Shown piece by piece: positions 54,175 through 63,200 of a stretch of DNA of 64,000 nt (positions within the stretch are counted from its first letter, which is position 1; every line of letters starts with the position of its first letter). The DNA comes from Streptomyces djakartensis (GTDB taxonomy: Bacteria; Actinomycetota; Actinomycetes; Streptomycetales; Streptomycetaceae): positions 1-64,000 of the forward strand of contig NZ_BMWE01000006.1 in the NCBI RefSeq assembly GCF_014651075.1, written 5' to 3'. The notes under the pieces are model-generated. The model was not told the origin of the DNA and did no database searches. It was given only the letters and a program-made list of their open reading frames with translations. Both the position numbers and the translations under genes were made by a program.

Positions 54175-54486
54175 ATGAGCCGCGGCTGGTCCACTCTGCG
54201 TCCCGCTCTCGTGCTGCTCTTCCTGGTCGTGGAAGTGGCCCTGCTCGACACCGGCAGCCTCTCCGCCACCGTCGCCCTCGCCGCGACCGCCGCGGCCTCG
54301 GCCGCGCTCGCGGTCTGTGCACTCGTCGCCTCCCGCTGCGCGCCCGCCGTGCCGCGCACCCGGGTGCGTACGGCCATCCGCGACCGTGATCTCCGTACGG
54401 CCTTCCTGCCGCAACGCGACCCCGACGCCCGGGGGCGCACCCGGCCCCGGGCACCCGGTCACGCCCTCTGGGCGACCTTCGCGTAG
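54175..54486 (+). CDS. DUF6412-like small membrane protein
   Basis: 103 residues, ATG 54175 after GGGAGGAAG. Two hydrophobic segments ('LRPALVLLFLVVEVALLDTG' and 'TVALAATAAASAALAVCALVASRCAP') then a basic tail 'RDRDLRTAFLPQRDPDARGRTRPRAPGHALWATFA' typical of DUF6412. It is commonly followed by a YidC-like gene in Streptomyces, as here. Confidence 0.8.
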   Translation: MSRGWSTLRPALVLLFLVVEVALLDTGSLSATVALAATAAASAALAVCALVASRCAPAVPRTRVRTAIRDRDLRTAFLPQRDPDARGRTRPRAPGHALWATFA

Positions 54487-54574
54487 GGGCATCTCCACGT
54501 AGTCCGGCCCCGCGCGGGTCGTCATGCCGCCATGACCCACTCCCGGCACGACGAGACCCCCGGAGGGCTCACGC

Positions 54575-55288
54575 ATGTCCGTCTTCGCCAACCTGGTCGA
54601 GCACCTCGCCGACCTTCTCCAGCCGTTGTTCGGCGCCTCGGCGGCCGCCGCCGCGATCGTCCTGTTCACCGCGCTCGTACGACTCCTCGTCCACCCCTTG
54701 TCCCGGGCCGCCGCGCGTGGTCAGAAGGCCCGTACGGCGCTCCAGCCGAAGATCGCCGAGCTGCGGAGGAAGCACGGGAAGAACCCCGAGAAGCTGCAGC
54801 GGGCAGTGCTGGAACTGCACGCGGAGGAGAAGGTGTCGCCGCTGGCCGGCTGTCTGCCCGGGCTGCTCCAGGTGCCGGCCTTCTTCCTGCTGTACCACCT
54901 GTTCTCCAGCGACACGATCGGCGGGCGGGCCAACGAGCTGCTGGGGCATCGGTTGTTCGCCGCGCCGCTCGGTGGGCGCTGGGTGGACTCGCTCGGGGAG
55001 GGCGGTGCCTTCGGTGGTGCGGGGCTCGTGTACGCCGGGCTGTTCGTCGTCGTCGGGTGCGTCGCCGTGTTCGGTTACCGGCTGAGCAAGCGCATGATGG
55101 CCGCCAATGCGGCCGTGCGGGTCGGTGGCGGGGAGCAGGTGCCGGGCCTGGGCGCGGTGACCAAGGTGATGCCGTTCATGTCCTTCTTCACGCTGGTCAC
55201 CGTGGCGGTGGTGCCGCTGGCCGCCGCGCTGTACGTGGTGACCAGTACGACGTGGAGTGTGGTCGAGCGGGCTGCGCTGTATCGGTAG
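54575..55288 (+). CDS. YidC/Oxa1-family membrane protein insertase
   Basis: 237 residues. 'IVLFTALVRLLVHPLSRAAARGQKARTALQPKIAELRRKHGKNPEKLQRAVLELHAEEKVSPLAGCLPGLLQVPAFFLLYHLF' is the conserved YidC core with the membrane-embedded Arg and helical hairpin. Inserts proteins into the membrane. It is a second, shorter homologue; the chromosomal yidC is normally near rpmH. Operon with the upstream small membrane gene. Confidence 0.93.
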   Translation: MSVFANLVEHLADLLQPLFGASAAAAAIVLFTALVRLLVHPLSRAAARGQKARTALQPKIAELRRKHGKNPEKLQRAVLELHAEEKVSPLAGCLPGLLQVPAFFLLYHLFSSDTIGGRANELLGHRLFAAPLGGRWVDSLGEGGAFGGAGLVYAGLFVVVGCVAVFGYRLSKRMMAANAAVRVGGGEQVPGLGAVTKVMPFMSFFTLVTVAVVPLAAALYVVTSTTWSVVERAALYR

Positions 55289-55438
55289 CGGCCGGGTCGG
55301 CGGCTGGGCGATCAGGCAAGCCCCGGGTGCTTCGAAAGGATGATATTCCCGGAACTTCCCCCGTGGCCCTCCCTGTTGCTGGTAGAAGAAGCCGCAGGGC
55401 GCGGGTCGTGCAACACGGCCCGGGTGGAGGCGGGGGAA

Positions 55439-56875
55439 ATGGGACGCAGGCATCTGGTGTACGTGCTGCCCGGGATCGGTGGCAGCGTGCTGGAACGGCC
55501 CGGGGGCGGGTCCGGGGAGCCGCGGGTGGTGTGGGACGCGGGGTTCGGTGACATCGCCGGACTGCTGTCGCGGCCGCGCCGACTGGCGGTGGACGAGCCG
55601 CTGCGCGCGGTGGGGCTGATCGGCTCCAAGCGGCTGCTGCCGGGCTGGACCGTCGTCCCCGGCTACGAGCGGCTGACGGCGAACCTCCAGGCCCTGCCCG
55701 GCGCGGTCGTCGACACCGGGCATCCGGACCGGCGGAACCCGGCCGCGAACGTGGTGCTGTTCCCGTACGACTTCCGGCTCGGAGTCCGGCACGCCGCGGA
55801 GCTGCTCGCGGCCGACGTCCGCGAGCGGTTGAAGGATCTCACCCCGTCCGAGCGGGCGGGCCGGGTCGTGGTGGTCGCCCACTCGATGGGCGGTCTGGTC
55901 GCCCGGTACTGGCTGGGCCCCCTGGGGGGCTGGCCGCTGTGCCGGGCCCTGATCACCCTGGGCACCCCTCACCGCGGCGCCCCGAAGGCCATGCAACTGC
56001 TGGCGAACGGCGTACGGGTGGCGGGGATCCGGCTGGGCCCGGTGAGCGACCTGCTGGGCCAGTGGCCGTCCGTCGGCGAACTGCTGCCCCGCTACCCGAT
56101 GGTCTGGGACACGGCCTCCGCCGCTCCCCTCTACCCCCACGACGTGCCCCTGGACAGCCTGCGCTCCCTGGCCAAACAGGGGTTTGCGCTGCATGAGGAG
56201 ATCGAGCGGGCGTGGCAGGAGATGCCGCGCAGCGGCGCCGAGCCGCAGGTGGTGCCCCGGCTGGGCTGGAGCCACCGCACGGCGGGCTCGGCGGTGTGGG
56301 ACGGCCGCACACTCAAGGTCGGCAAGGAGCCGCCGGACTGGCTGGACCTGGCGGGCTGGGAGGAGGACCACGGCGACGGCACCGTACCGGCGATCTCCGC
56401 CGTCCCGGTGGAGATGGACGGCCACGACACCTCCGGCTGGCGGGCCCGCGACCGCCACAGCCCGATGGTCTCCGCCGGCTGGATACCCGGCCTGGTCCAG
56501 GCCTACGAGGAACGGCAGAGGCTGTCCGCGGCTCGCGGCGAGGAACGCGAGGCCGCCCTCGGCCTGGACCTGGACGAACTCCACGCGCAGGGATCGGCGA
56601 TCCCGCTCCAGGTGCGGTTGCGCGGGGACAACCTGCCGCCGGAAACCACCACCGACCCGGGCGGGCTCGCGGTCTGGGCCGCTCTGCGCCCGGCGCACGG
56701 GCCTCGGGCCGTGATCGCGGAAAGGCGGCTGGACTGGGACCGCGACCGGGGCGGCTACGTCACCGAACTGCCCGGCCCTGAGCCCGGCCTGTATGACGTG
56801 CGGGTGAGTGTGCGGGACGTGCCCGGCGTCGGTGACCTGTCCGCCAGCGACACCGTCGCGGTGGTGGCCCCGTGA
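55439..56875 (+). CDS. LCAT-like lipase/acyltransferase, coupled to STAND protein
   Basis: 478 residues from ATG 55439. 'VYVLPGIGGSVLERP' (oxyanion region), nucleophile Ser149 in 'VVVVAHSMGGLVARYWL', and the Asp/His parts in 'HGDGTVPAISAVPVEM' and 'RARDRHSPMV' match the lecithin:cholesterol acyltransferase family of alpha/beta hydrolases. No signal peptide, so probably cytoplasmic. The downstream gene starts at GTG 56872 overlapping this stop (GTGA), which makes a two-gene module. Inference: membrane-lipid-acting effector controlled by the partner. Confidence 0.88.
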   Translation: MGRRHLVYVLPGIGGSVLERPGGGSGEPRVVWDAGFGDIAGLLSRPRRLAVDEPLRAVGLIGSKRLLPGWTVVPGYERLTANLQALPGAVVDTGHPDRRNPAANVVLFPYDFRLGVRHAAELLAADVRERLKDLTPSERAGRVVVVAHSMGGLVARYWLGPLGGWPLCRALITLGTPHRGAPKAMQLLANGVRVAGIRLGPVSDLLGQWPSVGELLPRYPMVWDTASAAPLYPHDVPLDSLRSLAKQGFALHEEIERAWQEMPRSGAEPQVVPRLGWSHRTAGSAVWDGRTLKVGKEPPDWLDLAGWEEDHGDGTVPAISAVPVEMDGHDTSGWRARDRHSPMVSAGWIPGLVQAYEERQRLSAARGEEREAALGLDLDELHAQGSAIPLQVRLRGDNLPPETTTDPGGLAVWAALRPAHGPRAVIAERRLDWDRDRGGYVTELPGPEPGLYDVRVSVRDVPGVGDLSASDTVAVVAP

Positions 56876-59800
56876 AGACCGCCGGTTCGTGGCCCCGCTG
56901 GTCCCTCGACGGGGAACCGGCCGCGCTGGCCAAGTACGTGCTGCCCGACGAGGTCGCCGCCCTGATCCACCTGCCCGGGCCCCCGGCCGACAGCCGGCTC
57001 GGGCAGGCCCGGGCTGTGTACGAGGCACTGGCCGGTGCCGGAATCACGTACTCCCACGAGGCGCCCTCCGACGATCCCGGCCGCCAGGTCATCCGCCAGC
57101 CCGGCGAGGTGCTGTGGTGTCCCAGGCACGCCACCTGCCTGGACCTCGCCCTGACCCTGGCGGGCGCATGCCTCCACTCCGGCCTGCACCCGCTCGTCCT
57201 CATCCTCGACCCACCCCAGCCCGGACGCGCCGCCCACGCCCTGCTCGGCGTGTGGATCGACGAACCCGACGACACTGACGACCCTGACGACATCGTGCTG
57301 CCGGATACCGACGTCTGGGCCGCCCGCCCCGACGGCTTCGACGAGCTCGTCCAGGCCGACCCGAAAGGACCGTCGAGGCCGCTGCTGCTGCTCGACCCCG
57401 TCGGTGTCGCGCACGCCCTGCCCTCGTCACCCATCCTCGGCACCAGTGCGACGTTCGCCGAGGCCGCCGCCGCCGGGGCCCGCTACGCCCGTGACTGGAC
57501 CTGGCGCCTGGCCGTCGACATCCGCCGCGCCTGGCGCGAACGTGACACCCACACCCCGGCCGACCGGCCCGACGACCAGCCGCTGCGCCCGCCGTACGTG
57601 TCCCTGGACCCACAGATCCACCGGCCCCTGCAGGTGCTGCGGGCCGAGCACGCGGTCGTGCCCTTCCAGGCCCGGGACGAGCTGACCATCCTCACCGACT
57701 GGTGCCACACGGTGGCCACGGGTCCCTACACCGGCGTCACCGTCGTCCATGGCGCCGGCGGCGCGGGCAAGACCCGGCTCGCCCTGGAGCTCGCCCACCA
57801 ACTGGCCACCCGACACGGCTGGTACACCGGCTACCTGCGCGAACATCAGACCGGGCGGGACTGGCTGGGCACCGTCGTCTCCCCCACCCTCATCGTCCTC
57901 GACTACGCCGACGCCCGCACCGCCGACGCCGAACACCTCCTGACCATCCTCAAACGCCGCATCGAGCGCGGCGCAGCACCGGCCATCGTCGTCATGACCG
58001 CCCGGGCCGTCGACGGCCAGTGGCTCACCGCCCTGCAGAAGGCGTGGAACCGCGACGGTCACCTCGTCCGCGAGAGCGCCCCGCTGCACCTGCCGCCCGA
58101 ACACCCCGCCGGTGCCGCCCTGTTCCGGCGAGCCGCCCGCGCCTTCCACCACGGCCCCGATCAGGACCTCGACCTCGAGGCCGCCGACCGGGCCGCCCCC
58201 ACCGACTGGACCACCCTCGACTACGTCCTGCTGGCCCTGCTCGCCGCCCGCAGCCCCGGCCGGCTGCCCACCACCCGTGAGGACCTGTACGAGGAAGTCC
58301 TCACCCATGAACGCGCCTACTGGGCCCAGACCTACCGCAAGAACGCGAGCCTGGGCCGGGACGCCGACGCGCCCCTCGACGTCCTCAACCGGGCCGTCGC
58401 CAGCCTGACGCTGCGTGCGCCGACCACGCGCAAAGAGATCAACGCCGCGTTGAGCGCCGTGGAGGAACTCTCGGATCCGCAGTGGCGAGAGACCGTCCGC
58501 ACCACCCTGACCACCTGCCTGCGGCCCGGCCCCGACGAACCTCTCGTCCTGCGGCCGGACCCCATCGCCGACCACCTCACCCTCCACCAGCTCCAGGACG
58601 ACGAAGACCTGCTCCCCGGCATCCTGGACGGCCTCGACGACGACCGTCTCGTGGCCGCCCTGCGGCAGCTGAACCGGGCCGCCATGGCTGCGCCCGACAG
58701 TGCCACACGCATGGTGAAGGGCTGGGTCGGTGGTGGGGCGGAGCGGTGGAGACCCGTCCTCCGCGTTGCCGCGGAACAGGGCGGTACCGCGCTGGCCGCT
58801 CTTCACCAGCTTGTCGATGACGAGCCTGCGGTGCCTTGGCTTGACGATCTCGCCAGCGCCATTCCCTTCACGACGATCGGCCTGCCGGAACTCGGTCTGC
58901 GGGCTGACCTTCGGCGCCTGTCGATCCTGCGGGCCGATGGCGCGACCCAGCCCGCCGCCCTTGCGGGACAGCTCCAGCGCGCCAGCCATCGCCAAGCCGC
59001 TGTCGGGGACCGGGAGGCGGCACTTGCCACCATCTCCGAAGCCGTCGAGATCTGCCGCACCCTTGCGCAGGCCGACCCCGCCGTCCACCTGCCTGGTCTC
59101 GCCGGTTCTCTGAACGACATCTCCATCCAGCTGAGTGAGACGGGGTGTTGGCAGGCGGCACTCGCATCCATCTCCGAAGCTGTCGACCATTACCGGGCCC
59201 TCGTCCGGGCCGATCCGGAGGTCTACCTGCCCGGTCTGGCCGTCTCCCTGAGCAATCTTTCCAGCCGACAAGGTGAGACGGGGGACCGGTGGGCGGCACT
59301 GGCCTCGATCACTGAAGCTGTCGACCATTACCGCGCCCTCGTCCAGGCCGATCCGGAGGTCTACCTGCCCGGTCTGGCTGGCTCCCTGAGTAATCTTTCC
59401 AGCTGTCAGCACGAGACAGGGGGCCGGCAGGCGGCACTGGCCTCGGCCACTGAAGCCGTCGAGCTCCACCGCACCCTCGCCCAAGCCGACCCCGCCGTCC
59501 ACCTGCCCAACCTGGCTGGCTCCCTCAACAACCTCTCCAGATGTCAAAGCGAGACGGGGGACCACCAAGTGGCACTGGCCTCGATCACTGAAGCCGTGGA
59601 GCTCTACCGCACCCTCGCGCAGGCCAACCCCGCCGTCTACTTGCCCGATCTGGCCGCTTCCCTGACCAACCTTTGCAGCTGTCAGAGTGGGACGGGGGAC
59701 CGGCGGGCGGCACTGGCCTCGATCACTGAAGCCGTCGAGCTCTACCGCACCCTCGCCGAGGCCAGCCCTGCTGTATACCGGCCAGGCCTCGCCGGTGCCC

Positions 59801-62097
59801 TGAACAACCTCTCCGTCCAGCAGGGTGGGACGGGGGACCTGCGGGCGGCACTGGCCTCGATCACTGAAGCCGTCGAGCTCTACCGCACCCTCGCCGAGGC
59901 CAGTCCCGCTTTGTACCTGCCCGGCCTAGCAGGCTTTCTGAACAATCTCTCCGGTTGTCAGAGTGTGACGGGGGACCGGCAGGCGGCACTCGTCTCCATC
60001 TCCGAAGCTGTCGGCCATCACCGCACCCTCGCCAAGGCCAATCCCGCCGCCTACCTCCCTGGCCTCGCCATGTCCTTGAACAATCTCTCCAACCGGCAGA
60101 GTGAGACGGGGGACCGGCGGGCGGCACTCCTCTCCATCTCCGAAGCCGTCGAGATCCACCGAACACTTACCCAGGCCAATCCGGCCGCCCATCTGCCCGA
60201 CCTGGCCGGCTACTTGAACAATCTCTCCAGCCGACAAGGTGGGGTGGGGGACTGGCAGGCGGCACTCGTCTCCGTCTCTGAAGCTGTCGAGATCCACCGC
60301 GCCCTTGCCCAGGCCAATCCGGCTGCGTACCTTCCTGACCTCGCCATGTCGCTGAACAATCTCTCCGGTTGCCAGAGCAGAACGGGGGACCGGCAGGCGG
60401 CACTCCTCTCCATCTCCGAAGCTGTCGAGATCCGCCGCGATCTTGCCCAGGCCAATCCGGCTGCCTACCTTCCTGACCTCGCCATGTCTTTGAACAATCT
60501 CTCCGTCCAGCAGGGGGTGGCGGGGGACAGCCAGGCGGCACTCGTCTCCGTCTCTGAAGCTGTTGAGATCCGCCGCGGTCTTGCCCAGGCCAATCCAGCT
60601 GCTTACCTTCCTGACCTGGCCAGCTCGCTGAACAATCTCTCCAACCGGCAGAGTGAGACAGGGGACTGGCAGGCGGCGCTCCTCTCCGTCTCTGAAGCTG
60701 TCGAGATCCGCCGCGGTCTTGCCCAGGCCAGCCCGGCCGCCTACCTGCCCGACCTCGCCAGTTCGCTGAACAATCTCTCCGTCCAGCAGGGGGTGGCGGG
60801 GGATCGGCAGGCGGCGCTCCTCTCCGTCTCCGAAGCTGTCGAGATCCACCGAGCACTTGCCCAGGCCAGCCCTGCCGCCCACCTGCCCAACCTCGCCGGC
60901 TGCCTGAACAATCTCTCCAACCGGCAGAGTGAGACGGGGGACCGGCAGGCGGCGCTCCTCTCCATCTCTGAGGCCATCGAGATCCATCGCGGCCTCGCCC
61001 GGGGCAATCCGGCCGCCCACCTGCCCGACCTCGTCAGGTTCCTGAACAACTTCTCCATCCTGCAGAGCGAAACAGGTGCCGCCTCTTCTACATGGGAGGA
61101 AGTCATCAGCGACCTGGGGCTCGATCCACTTGCTCAAGCGGAACTCCGAGCCCACCACGCCGCGTACCTGGCGACACACACTGACCCCGGCCTCGCCGTC
61201 GAAGAACTGATCCAGGCAGCACAGGCGTGCGCTGTCGGCGACCGATCACCCCTGCGCCGGGCCAGACAACAGGTACGGGGTGTCGCAACGAGCCTAGGCA
61301 TCCAGGATCCGCGACTTCCGGACTGGGCTGTAGACCCTCTCCCCGGCAGCGTTCTGGAGATTCTCGGCCAATGGGCCAAAAACACCGACTGGCCCACCAC
61401 GGAAGCATTCCTGCGCGCGCATGCCGACCTGCTCCAGCAACCGGACTTCCGCCATCACCTGGAACTGGCAGCGGCTCTTTTCCCCGAGGACCCGGTCATC
61501 GACAATCTCACCGACGTCCTCGGCCAAGTCGATACCGACGGCCTTGACAGCATCGTGGACCGTGGAAGGCACGCTCACGAGGTTCGTCAGAGGTTGCTTG
61601 AGTGGATCGCGACTCCCACCTGGACGGAGTCCAGGGACTTCTTCGAGGAACACCGCAGCACACTGACTGCACCGGAAGTCCAGGAACTGCTCGCCGAAGC
61701 AGACGACCCCGAGGCGCGCCGGCACCTCGCCCTCCTCCAACTCGCGGCAACCCTCTCCCACGACCAGGCCTACGAGATCCTCAGGGACCCGGACGTCGCA
61801 ACCGACTCCGCCTTCACCGCCGTCGACCAGGCAGACATCCCGCTCCTGCACCGCGTCCTGGCCGCCCGCCCGGACCTCGTCACCGGCGTGACCGGGGCGT
61901 TCTTCGCCACCGTCTCCGTCCTGGCAGTCGGCGACACCGAGCGGGCCCGCAAGCTCGCCGCGGTCATCGCCGAGCACGGCAACGACACCCAGCGCCGCGC
62001 GTACGCGATCCGGCTCCGGACCCTCGCCCGGCTCGATCCCGGACTGGCCGGAGCGGGCGAACTGGCCGACCTCATCCACCCCCACGAGCACTCCTGA
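56872..62097 (+). CDS. transglutaminase-like protease / STAND ATPase / TPR protein (NLR-like)
   Basis: 1741 residues, GTG start overlapping the lipase stop. Residues 75-180: transglutaminase-like domain, Cys89 in 'WCPRHATCLDLALTLAGACLHSGLHPLVLIL', His122 in 'AAHALLGVW', Asp175 in 'LLLLDPVG' (likely catalytic triad). Residues about 245-560: STAND ATPase with Walker A 'GAGGAGKT' (294-301) and Walker B 'LIVLDY'. Residues about 700-1400: 15 TPR of 46 residues, very similar to each other. C-terminus (about 1400-1741): helical, no family recognised. Architecture of a bacterial NLR-like protein; regulated proteolysis or effector activation is inferred. Confidence 0.88.
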   Translation: MKTAGSWPRWSLDGEPAALAKYVLPDEVAALIHLPGPPADSRLGQARAVYEALAGAGITYSHEAPSDDPGRQVIRQPGEVLWCPRHATCLDLALTLAGACLHSGLHPLVLILDPPQPGRAAHALLGVWIDEPDDTDDPDDIVLPDTDVWAARPDGFDELVQADPKGPSRPLLLLDPVGVAHALPSSPILGTSATFAEAAAAGARYARDWTWRLAVDIRRAWRERDTHTPADRPDDQPLRPPYVSLDPQIHRPLQVLRAEHAVVPFQARDELTILTDWCHTVATGPYTGVTVVHGAGGAGKTRLALELAHQLATRHGWYTGYLREHQTGRDWLGTVVSPTLIVLDYADARTADAEHLLTILKRRIERGAAPAIVVMTARAVDGQWLTALQKAWNRDGHLVRESAPLHLPPEHPAGAALFRRAARAFHHGPDQDLDLEAADRAAPTDWTTLDYVLLALLAARSPGRLPTTREDLYEEVLTHERAYWAQTYRKNASLGRDADAPLDVLNRAVASLTLRAPTTRKEINAALSAVEELSDPQWRETVRTTLTTCLRPGPDEPLVLRPDPIADHLTLHQLQDDEDLLPGILDGLDDDRLVAALRQLNRAAMAAPDSATRMVKGWVGGGAERWRPVLRVAAEQGGTALAALHQLVDDEPAVPWLDDLASAIPFTTIGLPELGLRADLRRLSILRADGATQPAALAGQLQRASHRQAAVGDREAALATISEAVEICRTLAQADPAVHLPGLAGSLNDISIQLSETGCWQAALASISEAVDHYRALVRADPEVYLPGLAVSLSNLSSRQGETGDRWAALASITEAVDHYRALVQADPEVYLPGLAGSLSNLSSCQHETGGRQAALASATEAVELHRTLAQADPAVHLPNLAGSLNNLSRCQSETGDHQVALASITEAVELYRTLAQANPAVYLPDLAASLTNLCSCQSGTGDRRAALASITEAVELYRTLAEASPAVYRPGLAGALNNLSVQQGGTGDLRAALASITEAVELYRTLAEASPALYLPGLAGFLNNLSGCQSVTGDRQAALVSISEAVGHHRTLAKANPAAYLPGLAMSLNNLSNRQSETGDRRAALLSISEAVEIHRTLTQANPAAHLPDLAGYLNNLSSRQGGVGDWQAALVSVSEAVEIHRALAQANPAAYLPDLAMSLNNLSGCQSRTGDRQAALLSISEAVEIRRDLAQANPAAYLPDLAMSLNNLSVQQGVAGDSQAALVSVSEAVEIRRGLAQANPAAYLPDLASSLNNLSNRQSETGDWQAALLSVSEAVEIRRGLAQASPAAYLPDLASSLNNLSVQQGVAGDRQAALLSVSEAVEIHRALAQASPAAHLPNLAGCLNNLSNRQSETGDRQAALLSISEAIEIHRGLARGNPAAHLPDLVRFLNNFSILQSETGAASSTWEEVISDLGLDPLAQAELRAHHAAYLATHTDPGLAVEELIQAAQACAVGDRSPLRRARQQVRGVATSLGIQDPRLPDWAVDPLPGSVLEILGQWAKNTDWPTTEAFLRAHADLLQQPDFRHHLELAAALFPEDPVIDNLTDVLGQVDTDGLDSIVDRGRHAHEVRQRLLEWIATPTWTESRDFFEEHRSTLTAPEVQELLAEADDPEARRHLALLQLAATLSHDQAYEILRDPDVATDSAFTAVDQADIPLLHRVLAARPDLVTGVTGAFFATVSVLAVGDTERARKLAAVIAEHGNDTQRRAYAIRLRTLARLDPGLAGAGELADLIHPHEHS
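58986..61060 (+). repeat. 15 tandem 138-bp repeats encoding TPRs
   Basis: Exactly 138 bp period (46 codons), the 'GGCGGCACT'-type string ending at 59024 + n x 138 for n = 0 to 14. Units are highly similar in DNA, with third-position and codon-level identity, so they have been homogenised recently by conversion or slippage. Confidence 0.92.
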
Positions 62098-62246
62098 TCA
62101 CTTGACGGGCCGAGGGTCCAGTACGTGAACCGGGTATTGCGGAGTGCGCTCCCAGCTTGGAGGATCGGCCAGACGTCCGATGACTGCCCCGCCGCACTCG
62201 GGCCGCAGACATCCGGTGGGTGCCCGCGATCGAGGGAGACGTGATC

Positions 62247-63104
62247 ATGAAGCTGCTGCGAGTCGGTACGGAGGGGTCGGAGCGGCCCGCCCTGCTCGAC
62301 GCCGACGGGGCCCTGCGGGACCTGTCGGGCGTCGTGCCGGACATCGACGGGGCGCTGCTCGCGGACGACGCGGCGCTCGAGCGCGTCCGTGCCGCCGCCG
62401 ACGCCGGTGACCTGCCCCTGCTGGACGCCACGGGGCTGCGCATCGGGCCGCCGCTGGGGCGGATCGGCAAGATCGTCTGCATCGGGCTGAACTACCACGA
62501 CCACGCGCGTGAGACGGGGGCCGAACCGCCCTCCGAGCCCGTGATGTTCATGAAGGCGCCGGACACGGTGGTCGGGCCGAACGACACCGTGCTCGTGCCG
62601 CGGGCGTCCCGCAAGACCGACTGGGAGGTCGAGCTGGCCGTCGTCATCGGGCGTACGGCCAGATATCTGGAGTCCGTGGAGGACGGTCTCGCGCATGTCG
62701 CGGGGTACGCGGTGGCGCACGACGTGTCCGAGCGGGAGTTCCAGATCGAGCGGGGCGGGACGTGGGACAAGGGGAAGAACTGCGAGACGTTCAATCCGCT
62801 GGGGCCGTGGCTGGTGACGGCGGACGAGGTGGCCGATCCGCAGGATCTCGCCCTGAAGCTCTGGGTCAACGGGGAGTTGAAGCAGGACGGGACGACGGCT
62901 GAGCAGATCTTCCCGGTGGGGGAGGTCGTGCGGTACCTCAGTCAGTTCATGACGCTGTATCCCGGAGATGTGATCAACACCGGGACGCCGGCGGGGGTGG
63001 CGCTCGGGGCGCCTGAGCCGAAGCCGTTCCTGCGGGCCGGGGATGTGGTGGAGCTGGAGATCGAGGGGCTCGGGCGGCAGCGGCAGGAGTTCAAGGACGC
63101 GTAG
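62247..63104 (+). CDS. fumarylacetoacetate hydrolase (FAH) family protein
   Basis: 285 residues from ATG 62247 after CGAGGGAG. Core 'IGKIVCIGLNYHDHARETGAEPPSEPVMFMKAPDTVVGPNDTV', metal-binding 'WEVELAVVIG', 'AGYAVAHDVSEREFQIERGGTWDKGKNCETFNPLGPWLVTADEV', 'GDVINTGTPAGVALG'. Acts on 2-oxo acids or beta-diketones of aromatic catabolism; exact substrate not known. Monocistron. Confidence 0.94.
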   Translation: MKLLRVGTEGSERPALLDADGALRDLSGVVPDIDGALLADDAALERVRAAADAGDLPLLDATGLRIGPPLGRIGKIVCIGLNYHDHARETGAEPPSEPVMFMKAPDTVVGPNDTVLVPRASRKTDWEVELAVVIGRTARYLESVEDGLAHVAGYAVAHDVSEREFQIERGGTWDKGKNCETFNPLGPWLVTADEVADPQDLALKLWVNGELKQDGTTAEQIFPVGEVVRYLSQFMTLYPGDVINTGTPAGVALGAPEPKPFLRAGDVVELEIEGLGRQRQEFKDA

Positions 63105-63200
63105 GCGCTCCGCTGGGTGAGCGGGGGAGCTGCGGATCGTTGGCGACTGCGGGTTCGTCGTGGTTGTTCGCGCAGTTCCCCGCGCCCCTGAAAACCAAGG

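Noticed and set aside
57427..59568. Long minus-strand frame opposite the STAND/TPR gene
   Set aside because: Repetitive antisense translation of the TPR repeats; no domain or start signal.
58986..61060. Regular repeats that might suggest a CRISPR array
   Set aside because: Repeats are 138 bp, in-frame coding, without spacers or cas genes.
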